From assembly GCA_016713405.1 (NCBI GenBank), contig JADJPF010000012.1, positions 1 through 64,000 on the forward strand: a stretch of 64,000 nucleotides of DNA, written 5' to 3'. The stretch comes from Blastocatellia bacterium. GTDB taxonomy: Bacteria; Acidobacteriota; Blastocatellia; Chloracidobacteriales; JADJPF01. Below, piece after piece: positions 31,965 to 41,657 of the stretch. Each line of letters starts with the position of its first letter. Position 1 is the first letter of the stretch. Made by a program: the position numbers and the translations under genes. The notes below the pieces were generated by a model, which ran no database searches, was not told where the DNA came from, and saw only the letters and a program-made list of their open reading frames with translations.

Positions 31965-32003
31965 AAAACCTAGGCAAAATGCTTAATCTTTTGCCTAGGT
32001 TTT
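31965..32003. terminator. Bidirectional terminator between convergent genes
   Basis: AAAACCTAGGCAAAA (31965-31979) and TTTTGCCTAGGTTTT (31989-32003) form a perfect 15-base stem with A and T runs on the two sides, serving the immunity gene and the convergent kinase gene. Confidence 0.85.
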
Positions 32004-32038
32004 TATCAAAATTCCAATGCAGCTATAAAGAATAGCTT

Positions 32039-34753
32039 TTATGGAAAGCCGATACGACGCAAAAGATCTTGAAAACGGGGATCGTCTTTTAAGCTAGGAA
32101 AAGGAGGACGAACCTTTAGAAGAGTTAAGCGATAATCCCGCATTTCATAGGCTAAGTTAAGTTGCTCTATGGCTTCATCTTTTTTTCCAACACGTACATA
32201 CAACGCAGCTAATGTAAAAGGTCTTGCGTATTCTTTATATATTTCTTCATTTTCTTTTATAAGAGTTTGAAGATAAAGCTGCCATCCACCTTTAGCAAAA
32301 GCTTCTTGAATTAATTGAGCTTGTTTTGGCTTCCCAATTAATTCAAGCCACTTGGCATGTTCTTCTGCTGACTCAGGATACATATGTTTTTGTTCATAAG
32401 CAAAAGAAAGATAAAAATGTGCAGAAGAAAAATTTGGATCTAACTCAATAGTATTTTTAAGCTGCGAAATGCTTTCTTCATATTTGCCTGCATAAATTAA
32501 ATTGTCACCATGTACACGATTTGCAATTAATGATAAAGGATCTAGTTCAAGTGCGCGGCGTGATTGTGCTAAACCTTCTTCATGTCTTTCTACAGCAATA
32601 AGTAATTCGCTATACCATTGATGAGAAGTAGCAATGTTTGGATTAAGTTCAATAGAACGTTTAAATTCTTGTTCAGCGGCTGCAAAATCAAAATAATCTT
32701 TAAGGATTTGTCCAAGTGAGGCGTGTGCTTCAGCTAGATTTGGGTCAAGTTCAATAGCCTTAAGTGCTGCTTCCTTTGCTTTTGGCAATAACTCGGTTGC
32801 TAATCCTGATTGGTACTCACAATATAAAGCATAAGTATCAGCAATACCTGTGTACGCTAGGGCATAATTAGGATCTTTATCAATTGCTTGTTGGTAATAA
32901 TCAATTGCCTTTTTAAACTCTGTTGCCAAACGTTTATTTAAGTAGAATTGCCCTTTTTTATAGAGTTGTTCAGCTTCTGAATTTTGTGTGTAGTTTTTGG
33001 CTAATTTCTGTTCATCTTCTTTAGACAAGCGTTGTAGGAGTTTTTTTGATACATCATAAGTAATTTTGTTTTGTAGTGCTACAAGGTCAGACATTTTACT
33101 ATTGTACTCTTCGCCCCATATCCTAGAACCATCTGCAACTTTAACTATTTCTGTTTGAATTATTAGCCTATCTTCTTGTTGAATAAGCTTTGCTGTCATT
33201 ACTGCATCAACTTGTAGTTGTTGACCTATTTTTTGTGGGTTGGATGTTTGACCTTTGTAATAAAATACTGTGCTTCTTGCCATAACTTTGAGTTTTGGCA
33301 ACTTTGATAGGGAATTAATTATGCTTTCTGTTATACCTTCGCTTAAGTATTCTGTATCTTGATTTCCAGCTACGTTAGAAATAGGAAGCACTGCTATTGA
33401 ATTTATAATGCTCTCTTTTTGATATTCCTTTTGATATATAAAAAGCCCTGTAAGAACTATAACAATAGTAAATAATATACTTAAAGCACTTAAAGCAAGC
33501 TTTGTTTTATACCAAGGCACGAATTTTGTTTTATTAGATATTTTCTTTAGTTTTTCTAATAACTCGGTTGCTGATTGGATGCGCTTGTCTTTTTCTTTTT
33601 CTAAACAAGATAAAACTAGTTTTCTTAAATCTTCAGGTATGCTTTCAGGTAAAGTTGGGGTGTGTGTAAGGATGGCTGTCATAACTTCAGACATAGAATT
33701 TCCTGGAAATGGTTTAAGACCTGTTAGCATTTCATAAAGCATTGAACCAAATGAGAATATATCTGAGCGAGCATCTATTCTATCGCCTTTTATTTGCTCA
33801 GGAGACATATAAGGAATTGTTCCCATTATTGCTCCTGGTTTTGTATTTACATCATTAGAGGTTTGGCTATTAAAGTCATTTATTAAGCTTGCAGGGGTAG
33901 ATATTCTTTTTATTGTATCAATGGAACTGTTATTTAGTCTGGTAGAGTTAGTTTTTGCTGGTATTACCTCAAAATTCTGGCTGTCTGATAGGGTATCTGA
34001 ATTATTGTTATTTGGTTCTTGGGAAGATTCTAAACGCGCTAGACCAAAGTCTAAAATCTTAACTACTTTTGTTGAAGTAATAAATATATTTTCTGGTTTT
34101 AAGTCTCGATGAATGATGCCTTTAGAGTGAGCAGCAGAGAGTCCTTCAGCTATTGAAGATGCAATTTTTACAACTTCTGACCAGTGCATTCCAGATACTC
34201 CAATACTAGCGCGTAATATTTCGCCTTCTAGTAACTCCATAACAGCATATGAAATATCTGCATCAGTGTTAAAGTCATGAAGAGTTAAAATGTTAGGGTG
34301 AGAAAGAGATGCTAAAGCCTGTGCTTCACGATGAAATCTAGCCAAAGAGTCATTTTCAGACATTCCTTCAGGTAGCACTTTTATTGCAACCTCACGCCCA
34401 AGACGTATATCTTTGGCTCGGTAAACTTCTCCCATTCCTCCTTGTCCAAGTTTTTCCTCAATTCTATATTTTTCTTCAAGGACTCGCCCAATTAATCTAT
34501 TTGATACTTTTTGGGTTTCTTTGCTTTTAGCTTCTTGCTCTTTATTTTGATTTTCTGGAGTAAGATTTTGGGATGAAGGGGAGAAAAAAAAGCTATTTAA
34601 GTCTTTATTATCTTTAATGAAAAATTCAACTTCTTGTTTTAATAAGTCATCACCTTTGCAAAACTCATCTAAAAAAGTCTTTCTTTCACTAGGTAATTTT
34701 TCTAGTGCGATTTCTAGTATTTTATTTATTTTTTCTAGATTTTCTAATCTCAT
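32039..34753 (-). CDS. Membrane Ser/Thr protein kinase with TPR repeats
   Basis: This is an intact 904-residue protein. The N-terminal helical segment (LEIALEKLPSERKTFLDEFC) is typical of kinases in this phylum. The kinase domain spans about 97-405, with GQGGMGEV (104-111), K125, HRDLKPEN (215-222), DFG (235-237) and SPEQ (317-320). The DFG-to-SPE loop is about 80 residues, unusually long and Ser/Asn/Thr-rich. One membrane segment lies at about 420-440. Next is a FlgO/CsgG-like segment (IAVLPISNV, YLSEGITESIINSL), then several TPR units to the C-terminus, presumably outside the cytoplasm. It is the intact paralogue of the broken gene at 13-15 kb. A role as a membrane sensor kinase is inferred; ligand and substrates are unknown. 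Confidence 0.9.
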   Translation of the reverse strand: MRLENLEKINKILEIALEKLPSERKTFLDEFCKGDDLLKQEVEFFIKDNKDLNSFFFSPSSQNLTPENQNKEQEAKSKETQKVSNRLIGRVLEEKYRIEEKLGQGGMGEVYRAKDIRLGREVAIKVLPEGMSENDSLARFHREAQALASLSHPNILTLHDFNTDADISYAVMELLEGEILRASIGVSGMHWSEVVKIASSIAEGLSAAHSKGIIHRDLKPENIFITSTKVVKILDFGLARLESSQEPNNNNSDTLSDSQNFEVIPAKTNSTRLNNSSIDTIKRISTPASLINDFNSQTSNDVNTKPGAIMGTIPYMSPEQIKGDRIDARSDIFSFGSMLYEMLTGLKPFPGNSMSEVMTAILTHTPTLPESIPEDLRKLVLSCLEKEKDKRIQSATELLEKLKKISNKTKFVPWYKTKLALSALSILFTIVIVLTGLFIYQKEYQKESIINSIAVLPISNVAGNQDTEYLSEGITESIINSLSKLPKLKVMARSTVFYYKGQTSNPQKIGQQLQVDAVMTAKLIQQEDRLIIQTEIVKVADGSRIWGEEYNSKMSDLVALQNKITYDVSKKLLQRLSKEDEQKLAKNYTQNSEAEQLYKKGQFYLNKRLATEFKKAIDYYQQAIDKDPNYALAYTGIADTYALYCEYQSGLATELLPKAKEAALKAIELDPNLAEAHASLGQILKDYFDFAAAEQEFKRSIELNPNIATSHQWYSELLIAVERHEEGLAQSRRALELDPLSLIANRVHGDNLIYAGKYEESISQLKNTIELDPNFSSAHFYLSFAYEQKHMYPESAEEHAKWLELIGKPKQAQLIQEAFAKGGWQLYLQTLIKENEEIYKEYARPFTLAALYVRVGKKDEAIEQLNLAYEMRDYRLTLLKVRPPFPSLKDDPRFQDLLRRIGFP

Positions 34754-35073
34754 TTCTAACTCTAACCAATAGCTAATGATTTAATAGCTGAAATGCAACA
34801 TATAGAATAGCTTAAATATGTTTAATAAAAACTAAAAAATTGATTTTAGATTTATATATTTTAAAAGAAACGCCAACACCCTACGCTAACACTTAGGTTA
34901 AAGTTCATTTTTAAGTTGTATAAATTATGCTGATTGTTTGGAGTCTAACTAATTAACTTAGAAATCAAGGTCAAAAGTTTGTATTGATAAAATTTTAAGG
35001 AAAAACTAACTAGACTTAAATTGTTTGCTAAAGTTAAAATAGTGCGACTTTTAAGGATGGGTTAACTTATTTT
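34754..35073. other. Divergent intergenic region
   Basis: About 320 AT-rich bases between the minus-strand kinase and the plus-strand gene at 35074. It must hold divergent promoters, but I see no convincing conserved motif, repeat or RNA gene in it. Confidence 0.4.
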
Positions 35074-35511
35074 ATGGCAGTGCGCCGATTAAAGCTTTTA
35101 GATGCAGAAATTGTTGAGTGTGAAGAAGGAGGCCAACAGGCTGCTGTAAAACTGCGTTTTCAGGAAGAAAATTTTATTGGTATAGAAAAATTTGATGAAA
35201 CAGATGAACAAACGCAAATTAACTCTATTGCTAAAGCTACACTAAATGCAATGCAACAAGCTTTGCCTGTAGCTATAGATGTTTACTTGCGTAAAAGTAT
35301 GAAAATGACTCCAGCTTTTCTTTCAGAACTCCTTTTAGTTGTAATAGTAGATATGTATGTTGATTGTCGTAAGCTAGAACTTACAGGTTGTTGTGTTTGT
35401 GTTGAAAAAGACCTACATTATGGAATTGCACGAGCAACTTTAGATTCTACTAACCGCATTGTTGATCACTTACTTGCAAGACAACGCACCAAACCTAAAA
35501 TCACGCGTTAA
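35074..35511 (+). CDS. Uncharacterised conserved-looking 145-residue protein
   Basis: No named family is recognised. The start is well defined (AAGGATG then ATG). The sequence alternates beta strands and helices. The C-terminal IARATLDSTNRIVDHLL recalls the ATLDA-N motif of 2-isopropylmalate-synthase regulatory (LeuA-dimerisation) domains, with the N-terminal EEGGQQAAVKLRF also compatible; this is weak. A cysteine pair (GCCVC) is central. It lies about 100 bases upstream of the LptFG gene on the same strand. Confidence 0.55.
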   Translation: MAVRRLKLLDAEIVECEEGGQQAAVKLRFQEENFIGIEKFDETDEQTQINSIAKATLNAMQQALPVAIDVYLRKSMKMTPAFLSELLLVVIVDMYVDCRKLELTGCCVCVEKDLHYGIARATLDSTNRIVDHLLARQRTKPKITR

Positions 35512-35615
35512 TTTAACAGACAACCCAACCTTTTTAACTAATAACTGTTCAAATAAATAGTTCAATTATGAACACTATGTTAAACTCTACGGCACTTTTT
35601 TAATTAGGTTAGGCT

Positions 35616-38012
35616 ATGTTTCGTCTTATTGATCGATATATTATTAAAGAAATACTACCTTATTTTTTCTTAAGCTTGTTATTATTAACAGCAATTATTT
35701 TTTTACATGAAGCAAATAGATTTTCTGCCTTATTTATTGTTTTTTCCCGCCGGGGCTTAAGTAGTTGGCCGTTAATTCAATTAGTCGTTTCTTTACTACC
35801 TAGTATTTTTGTTTTTACCTTACCTATTTCACTTTTATTAGGAATTTTAATGGGATTAGGTAGAATGGCTAGCGATAGCGAATTAGTTGTTTTGCGTGCT
35901 TGTGGAATTGGACGCTGGCGGTTTTTGTTGCCTGTATTAATGCTAGCTTTATTTGTAAGTCTTTTTACAGGTTATAACACCTCTTATATGCTTCCTCAAG
36001 CTATGAAATCGCTAAATGCACTTAAACAAGCTAGATCTCAACTAGTATTACAAGGCTTAGCAGATCAAATAAAACCAGGTGTTTTTGAGGAAAATGTTCC
36101 AGGAAAATTAATCTTTATCCGAGATATTGACCGTGAAACAGGCGTTTGGAAGCAGGTTTTTGTTGCTATTCAAGATGATCCTGCTATTGAACCTAAAATT
36201 TTAGCTGCTCGTGAAGGACAACTACAAATTGGAACTAGCCTAGAATTTTCTGAACTTCAACTTAATGATGGTTATATTTATGAAGGCTATCAACTTAAAC
36301 GTAAAGAACAAGAAAAGGCCGCTACTTATTCTTTTGATAATACTTCTTTAAGACTAGATTTATCTGGAAAAGATAATGGTCAGTCCGATAATGCTAATGA
36401 AAAGGATAAAAAGAATGAAAAAGATGAAGTAGCACGTGATGATGTTAGCTTAATAAATGAAGGGCCAGAATCGCAAACTTTGCCAGAACTTTTTCGCTCT
36501 CCTATTCCAACAGAAAGAAAGCAGCAATTATTACTAGAAGTTGAAAAACATAAACGCTTTGCTTTACCTATAGCTTGTCTAGTTTTTGCTTTAACGGGTG
36601 TTGCTTTAGGAATGGTGGTTTCTAGGGGTGGACGATCTTCAGGTTTAATGATTGGTATTGGGATAACACTACTTTATTATCTACTATTTATTTTAGGAGA
36701 AGATGTTTCTAGGCAAGGGGTTTTACCCGCTTTTGTTGGGGTTTGGCTAGCAAATATTATTACTAGCCTTTTTGGGATTTTAATGTTGTTTCGCTATCAA
36801 TGGTTAAGAGATAAAATAGCAGCAATTTTGGAAAGATTTTATCCATTTCTATTAGCTCTAGAGAAGCTTTTTCAAGGAGAAACTAGCCGCACTAACAAAA
36901 ATCGAGTTACTTTTGGTTTTCCTCGAATTATTGACCGAATGATTTTAATAGATATGCTTCGGCACTTTTTAATTGTTGTACTTGGGTTAACAAGTGTTTT
37001 TCTAGTCTTTACCTTATTTGAGTTAACTAATAGTATAGTAGAAAACCGTATATCATTTTTTACTGTAATTAACTATTTATTTTTTCTTTTGCCACAAATA
37101 TTTCATTATGCTACGCCTTTTGCTGTGTTAGTTGCAGTGCTAGTAACATTTGGGTTATTTGGCAAAACTAGTCAATTAGTTGCGCTTAATGCTAGTGGGC
37201 AAAGCCTTTATAGACTTGCTCTACCTGTACTTTTATATTCAATTATTGCAGGTGGTTTTTTAATGGCATCACAAGAATATGTGTTGCCTTTTGCTAATCG
37301 TCGTCAAGAATATTTACGCTATGTGATTAAGGGAGGCAAACTTCCTGCACAAACTTTTTACCAAAACCGTCGGAAATGGTTTTTGGGAGAAGACAATAGG
37401 CTAATACACTTTCAGTATTTTGATACTAAAGAAAACCGTTTTGCAGGACTTTCAATTTATGAGCTAAATCCAGAAAATGGTAGCTTGCTAAGACGAATTT
37501 CTACAAAAGAAGCAGCCTGGGATGCAACAACTAAAGAATGGATCTTATATGGTGGATTTATTAGAACTTTTGATGGGGGACAAATCAAAACAGCAGAAAG
37601 AATTAGAGAAATGCGAATTACTCTAGCCGAAACTCCAGAGTATTTTAAGCAGCAAATCCCAGAATCTAGCAAAATGAACATTGAGCAACTTTTAAGACAA
37701 ATTAAAGAGCTTGGCGATAGTGGAATTGATGTTTTAAGTCTACAAATAGCTTTATATGCTAAAATTGCTAGTCCTTTAACTTGTTTAGTTATGGCACTTA
37801 TGGGAATACCTTTTGCGTTTACAATTGGTAAGCGAGGTGCGTTAGCAGGAGTTGGAGTAAGTATTTTTATTGCTATTACTTTTTGGGGATCGCTTGAACT
37901 ATTTAATCAACTAGGAAGCTATGAGTTACTACCCCCAATGCTAGCTGCTTGGGGGCCTAATCTGCTCTTTGCTGCTAGCGGATTATACTTGCTATTTACT
38001 ACTAAAACCTAG
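35616..38012 (+). CDS. Fused LptF-LptG lipopolysaccharide export permease
   Basis: In the LPS transport machinery, LptF and LptG form the inner-membrane permease of the LptB2FG ABC exporter. Here one 798-residue chain contains both. The N-terminal half begins with LIDRYIIKEILPYFFLSLLL, followed by LPISLLLGILMGLGRM, a periplasmic jellyroll and returning membrane helices. The second half starts at about residue 440 with IDRMILIDMLRHFL and repeats the pattern, ending in the usual group of C-terminal helices (MALMGIPFAFTIGKRG). A charged Asp/Lys/Asn-rich insert occurs near 250-275. The stop codon is embedded in a terminator stem. LptE is encoded at 44.1 kb. This natural fusion enforces 1:1 stoichiometry. 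Confidence 0.9.
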   Translation: MFRLIDRYIIKEILPYFFLSLLLLTAIIFLHEANRFSALFIVFSRRGLSSWPLIQLVVSLLPSIFVFTLPISLLLGILMGLGRMASDSELVVLRACGIGRWRFLLPVLMLALFVSLFTGYNTSYMLPQAMKSLNALKQARSQLVLQGLADQIKPGVFEENVPGKLIFIRDIDRETGVWKQVFVAIQDDPAIEPKILAAREGQLQIGTSLEFSELQLNDGYIYEGYQLKRKEQEKAATYSFDNTSLRLDLSGKDNGQSDNANEKDKKNEKDEVARDDVSLINEGPESQTLPELFRSPIPTERKQQLLLEVEKHKRFALPIACLVFALTGVALGMVVSRGGRSSGLMIGIGITLLYYLLFILGEDVSRQGVLPAFVGVWLANIITSLFGILMLFRYQWLRDKIAAILERFYPFLLALEKLFQGETSRTNKNRVTFGFPRIIDRMILIDMLRHFLIVVLGLTSVFLVFTLFELTNSIVENRISFFTVINYLFFLLPQIFHYATPFAVLVAVLVTFGLFGKTSQLVALNASGQSLYRLALPVLLYSIIAGGFLMASQEYVLPFANRRQEYLRYVIKGGKLPAQTFYQNRRKWFLGEDNRLIHFQYFDTKENRFAGLSIYELNPENGSLLRRISTKEAAWDATTKEWILYGGFIRTFDGGQIKTAERIREMRITLAETPEYFKQQIPESSKMNIEQLLRQIKELGDSGIDVLSLQIALYAKIASPLTCLVMALMGIPFAFTIGKRGALAGVGVSIFIAITFWGSLELFNQLGSYELLPPMLAAWGPNLLFAASGLYLLFTTKT

Positions 38013-38032
38013 GGTTTCTAAAATCCTAGGTT
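38006..38032. terminator. Terminator-like hairpin overlapping two stop codons
   Basis: AACCTAGG (38006-38013) pairs with CCTAGGTT (38025-38032). The LptFG stop TAG (38010-38012) lies in the left arm and the stop of the convergent small gene begins in the right arm. Confidence 0.6.
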
Positions 38033-38201
38033 ATTTAGGTTGGATGGAATAGTCACAAACACAATCAGCTAAGTAAGTTGGCCCTTCTGGGCCATAGCAA
38101 CATCCTTTAGAACAAGCTTCTAAAATACCACCACAATCTTCACAATAATAAAAAGTTTCCCCACATTGAGGGCAAATGTCGGTTGTTGATAATGTTGCCA
38201 T
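38031..38201 (-). CDS. Small cysteine-rich, probably zinc-binding protein
   Basis: It has 56 residues when started at the ATG behind GGAGGTAGCA (38199-38201); the longer upstream start has no such site. Three CxxC-like pairs are visible: CPQCGETFYYCEDCGG, then CSKGCC and CVCDY. They suggest a rubredoxin or zinc-ribbon-like fold with no catalytic motif. It is upstream of nothing obvious on its strand and follows the UbiB operon. The function is unknown. Confidence 0.6.
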   Translation of the reverse strand: MATLSTTDICPQCGETFYYCEDCGGILEACSKGCCYGPEGPTYLADCVCDYSIQPK

Positions 38202-38253
38202 TGCTACCTCCACTGGCAATTTACTCCCCTAAAATTTATTTGGCAAGAGTTAA

Positions 38254-39900
38254 TTATTGTTTTTTATTTTGATCTGTTGGAACTAAATAATGTTTAATTG
38301 CCATTTTAGCTAGCTTCCAGACTTTTTCCCAAGAAATTTTTCCATCTTCACCTTTTACTAATTTTCCTAACAATTTATCTCGTAAATTTTTTCCTTCTTG
38401 CTTAAGCATAAACTCTTTAGCATAAGGCTTAACGGTATCAAAAAAGCTAAAATTAGGATCAACTAAAATACCTATACCTTCTAAGGTTGTAAGCGCACGC
38501 ATAACAAAAGTAAAGTGAGGAGGAATTGTTATAGGTAGTTGATAAATTGTTTCTGAAACAGCATAGGTTAATTCTTGGAATTTTAATTGTCCAATTTTCA
38601 TTCCAACATAATGGGAAAAAACTTCTTCAATATGTTCTCTAAACTCTTCTGGATCAAAGCCTTCTTTTAAGAATTTAAGCTCAATTAGGTCTTCAACAAT
38701 GCCGTGAACATCTCTTTCTACAATATGAAAGAAGGCATCTACTAGCTTAGACTGCATTTCTGGGGTTAAGCGTCCAACCATACCAAAATCAAAAAACGCT
38801 AGTCGTCCATCGGCCATTAAGCGTAAATTTCCTGGGTGTGGATCAGCATGAAAAAAGCCGTCTTCTAGTAATTGTTTTAAGTAAGTTCTAGAAATTAATT
38901 TTACTACTTCTAATGGTTCAACTTGTTGGGCTTTAATGGCGTGGGTGTCATTAACTTTTGTGCCATCAATAAATTCTTCTACAATAACTCGACGTGAGCT
39001 AAGTTCTTGATAAATTTCTGGGACGTAGATTTCCGGCCATTTAGCAAAGTTTTTACGAAAGACTTCGGCATTTTCTACTTCCTTAAAATAGTCCATTTCT
39101 TCAAAAAGGATTTCTGCAAACTCATCAATAATTCTAAGCCATTCAATACCAAAAGTTAGATGAGGGTGTTTAGCTTCCAAATAACGTACAGTTTGACGAA
39201 GTATAGCTAAATCTAAATTAACTATTTCTGCAAGGTTAGGACGTTGGACTTTAACAGCTACTTTTTCACCTGTTTTTAAGCGGGCGCGGTAGACTTGACC
39301 AAGGCTAGCTGCTGCTAAGGGTTCGTCATCAATGCTAGCAAAAATTTTTTCAGGATGTGCGCCTAATTCTTGCTCAATAATTGACCATGCTATTGGCTGT
39401 GGAAATGATGGAACTTGGTCTTGAAGGCGAGTTAACTCTTTTGTGTACTCTAAAGGTACAATATCGGGGCGGGTAGAAAGGGTTTGTCCAATTTTAATAA
39501 ATGTTGGGCCAAAGCTAGCTAGTTTATCTGTTAACCAAGCGGCACGTTTTTTTTGTAGTTCTTCTAATGCAAGGTTGCGATTAGGATAAAAACGCTTTGC
39601 TAGGAAAAATACCAGTTTTTGCCAAAATCCTTCTATGTCTTTTTTTTCTTGACGGACTAAATTATCTAAATAAAGGCAAGTAGCAAAAATAAAAAAGAAA
39701 TAAGCTAGTTGAAAAGTACGTAGCCAACCATCCCTACCATAATCACGAATAGTAGTATCAGGTAAATATTGTGCAGGAGGGGTAAGTGTTAAATTAGGTT
39801 CTTTTTCTAAATTATTGGAATTGTTAGGACTAATAGTTGTAGGAGCAAGTTTTTCCAGATTTTGTTGTGCTGCTGGTAGTTGGCGGGGTGATGTAGCCAT
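38254..39900 (-). CDS. UbiB/ABC1 (AarF)-family atypical kinase
   Basis: This membrane-associated atypical protein-kinase-like ATPase belongs to a family linked to isoprenoid-quinone synthesis. Signatures are KIGQTLSTRPDIVP (the KxGQ motif), AAASLGQVYRA (the Ala-rich replacement of the glycine loop), VAVKVQRP (catalytic Lys), EMDYFKEVENAE, GFFHADPHPGN and FFDFGMVGRL. Length 548 is normal. A hydrophobic stretch near residues 67-85 may associate it with membrane; no C-terminal helices are obvious. It is last in a four-gene minus-strand run beginning at DUF1844. Confidence 0.9.
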   Translation of the reverse strand: MATSPRQLPAAQQNLEKLAPTTISPNNSNNLEKEPNLTLTPPAQYLPDTTIRDYGRDGWLRTFQLAYFFFIFATCLYLDNLVRQEKKDIEGFWQKLVFFLAKRFYPNRNLALEELQKKRAAWLTDKLASFGPTFIKIGQTLSTRPDIVPLEYTKELTRLQDQVPSFPQPIAWSIIEQELGAHPEKIFASIDDEPLAAASLGQVYRARLKTGEKVAVKVQRPNLAEIVNLDLAILRQTVRYLEAKHPHLTFGIEWLRIIDEFAEILFEEMDYFKEVENAEVFRKNFAKWPEIYVPEIYQELSSRRVIVEEFIDGTKVNDTHAIKAQQVEPLEVVKLISRTYLKQLLEDGFFHADPHPGNLRLMADGRLAFFDFGMVGRLTPEMQSKLVDAFFHIVERDVHGIVEDLIELKFLKEGFDPEEFREHIEEVFSHYVGMKIGQLKFQELTYAVSETIYQLPITIPPHFTFVMRALTTLEGIGILVDPNFSFFDTVKPYAKEFMLKQEGKNLRDKLLGKLVKGEDGKISWEKVWKLAKMAIKHYLVPTDQNKKQ

Positions 39901-39925
39901 ATAAACTCCTCCAAAGATAACAAAA

Positions 39926-40879
39926 CTAGACGAATTTTAACACCTTTCCTACTATTTGATGCTGAAAATACTTTTCAGCGCGGTTGGAATCTAAAGAGAT
40001 TTGTTTTTTTAGTTCGTCTAAAGAAGCAAATTTTTTTTCTGCCCTAAGTCGATGTAAAAAACGCACTCTTAAAGTTTTACCATAAAGATCGCCATCAAAA
40101 TTTAATATATGTGATTCTACTAAACGATCTTGTAAGTCCTTAAAAGTTGGGCGAATACCAACATTAGTAACACTACGTCGCCAAACACCCTCAATCAATG
40201 TAAGAGTAACATAGACTCCATTGGCCGGTAGTACGGCATTTTGTGGCATTAAGTTCGCGGTAGGAAATTGTATTTGGCGGCCAAGTTGACGACCTTCTAA
40301 AACAATTCCTTCTACTCCATAAGGTCGGCCTAGCATTCGGCGAGCTAAATTAACTTGTCCTGAAATTAAAAGACTACGTATTTTTGATGAGCTAATACGA
40401 ATAGTTCTTAAAGATATTTCAGGCACTTCATCAGCAAAAAAATCAAAGCGATGACTAAATTCTTTTAATTTTTCAAAATTACCCTCTCGACCACGACCAA
40501 AAGCAAATCCTTGGCCTAAGTAAACTTCCTTGGCTTCTAGGCCTTGATAAAGTATTTTTCTAGTAAAATCTTCTGCACTAATAGAAGCTAGTTCACAGGT
40601 AAATTCCAGTACAACAAGCTGTTCTATACCTAATATTTCTAGTCCTTCGGCTTTTTGCTCAAAAGTATGTAGAAGTGGTGGTGCGCTTTGAGGATGAAGC
40701 ACTGCACGGGGATCAGGAGAAAATGTTAAAACTGTTGGAACAAAACCTGTAGCTTTGGCCCTTTCAACAACAAGCTGCATAATTTTTTGATGACCTAAAT
40801 GCAGTCCATCAAATATACCTAATGTAACAATGGTTGGTCGTTTTATCTCTATTTGATTTATTCCGTAAGCAATTTTCAT
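39926..40879 (-). CDS. ribF: Bifunctional riboflavin kinase / FAD synthetase
   Basis: The enzyme phosphorylates riboflavin to FMN and adenylylates FMN to FAD. The N-terminal nucleotidyltransferase part has GIFDGLHLGH (residues 21-30) and the SSSKIRSLL-like motif as ISSSKIRSLL (about 167-176). The C-terminal kinase part has RPYGVEGIV, the PTAN motif (QFPTANL), GVYVT and VESHILNFDGDLYG. The length of 317 is typical. The ATG lies 10 bases after the preceding gene's stop, indicating co-transcription. Confidence 0.95.
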   Translation of the reverse strand: MKIAYGINQIEIKRPTIVTLGIFDGLHLGHQKIMQLVVERAKATGFVPTVLTFSPDPRAVLHPQSAPPLLHTFEQKAEGLEILGIEQLVVLEFTCELASISAEDFTRKILYQGLEAKEVYLGQGFAFGRGREGNFEKLKEFSHRFDFFADEVPEISLRTIRISSSKIRSLLISGQVNLARRMLGRPYGVEGIVLEGRQLGRQIQFPTANLMPQNAVLPANGVYVTLTLIEGVWRRSVTNVGIRPTFKDLQDRLVESHILNFDGDLYGKTLRVRFLHRLRAEKKFASLDELKKQISLDSNRAEKYFQHQIVGKVLKFV

Positions 40880-40889
40880 AGTTTTCTGC

Positions 40890-41657
40890 TTAAAGCTCTA
40901 CCTCTAAACCATCAAATGCTGGAGAAACATTTTCAGGTAGTTGACGGCTTAAAAGCGCGTGTTTCATATCATGAGAAATATGTGTTAGCAAAGCCTGTTT
41001 AGGTTTAAGCTGCTCAATATAACCTAATGTTTTTTCTAGATTTAAGTGTGTTGGATGTTCTCTATAACGTAGTGCATCAATAATTAATAAATCTAACTCC
41101 ATTAAATTAGCTAAGGTTTCTTCTGGAATTAAATTGCAATCAGTAACATAGGCACAAGATTTTTCCATATTACTGATACGAAAAGCTGTTACAGGTAATC
41201 TTCCATGAATAACTTCTAATGATTCAATAGTCATACCAAAGAGAGAAAATTTCCCTTCAATAGTATGTGGAACTAATTGAGGAAGCCCTTGATACATACT
41301 AGGGCGAAAAATATAACTAAATACTTGCCGTATATCTCGCCAAGTACGTTCACTAGCAAAACAAGGAATAGCTTTATTAGTACGAAAATTAATTGGTCGA
41401 ATATCATCTAAGCCAAAAACATGGTCAGCATGGCAATGAGTAATAAATATTGCATCTAAATCAGTTATATTATTTTTTAGAGCTTGTTGGCGAAAATCTG
41501 TAGAAGTATCAATTACTATTTTATGCTGGTTATTTTTAACCATAATTGATGCTCGTAGTCTTTTATCTTGTTCATCTATTGATAAACAAGTTTCACAACT
41601 ACAACCAATCATTGGTACTCCTACAGAGGTACCTGTTCCGAGGAAAAGGATTTTCAT
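40890..41657 (-). CDS. Metallo-beta-lactamase-fold hydrolase (PhnP/RNase Z-like)
   Basis: A 255-residue MBL-fold phosphodiesterase. The N-terminal FLGTGTSVGVPMIGC is typical of the PhnP-like group. The metal site THCHADHVFGLDD gives H74, H76, D78 and H79. Further ligands are in EVIHGRLP, YVTDCN and THISHD. A cysteine triad (CSCETC, 19-24) matches the extra zinc-binding loop of PhnP. Substrates in this group include cyclic phosphates; phn genes are absent here, so the physiological role is open. It overlaps the DUF1844 stop by four bases (ATGA). Confidence 0.85.
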   Translation of the reverse strand: MKILFLGTGTSVGVPMIGCSCETCLSIDEQDKRLRASIMVKNNQHKIVIDTSTDFRQQALKNNITDLDAIFITHCHADHVFGLDDIRPINFRTNKAIPCFASERTWRDIRQVFSYIFRPSMYQGLPQLVPHTIEGKFSLFGMTIESLEVIHGRLPVTAFRISNMEKSCAYVTDCNLIPEETLANLMELDLLIIDALRYREHPTHLNLEKTLGYIEQLKPKQALLTHISHDMKHALLSRQLPENVSPAFDGLEVEL

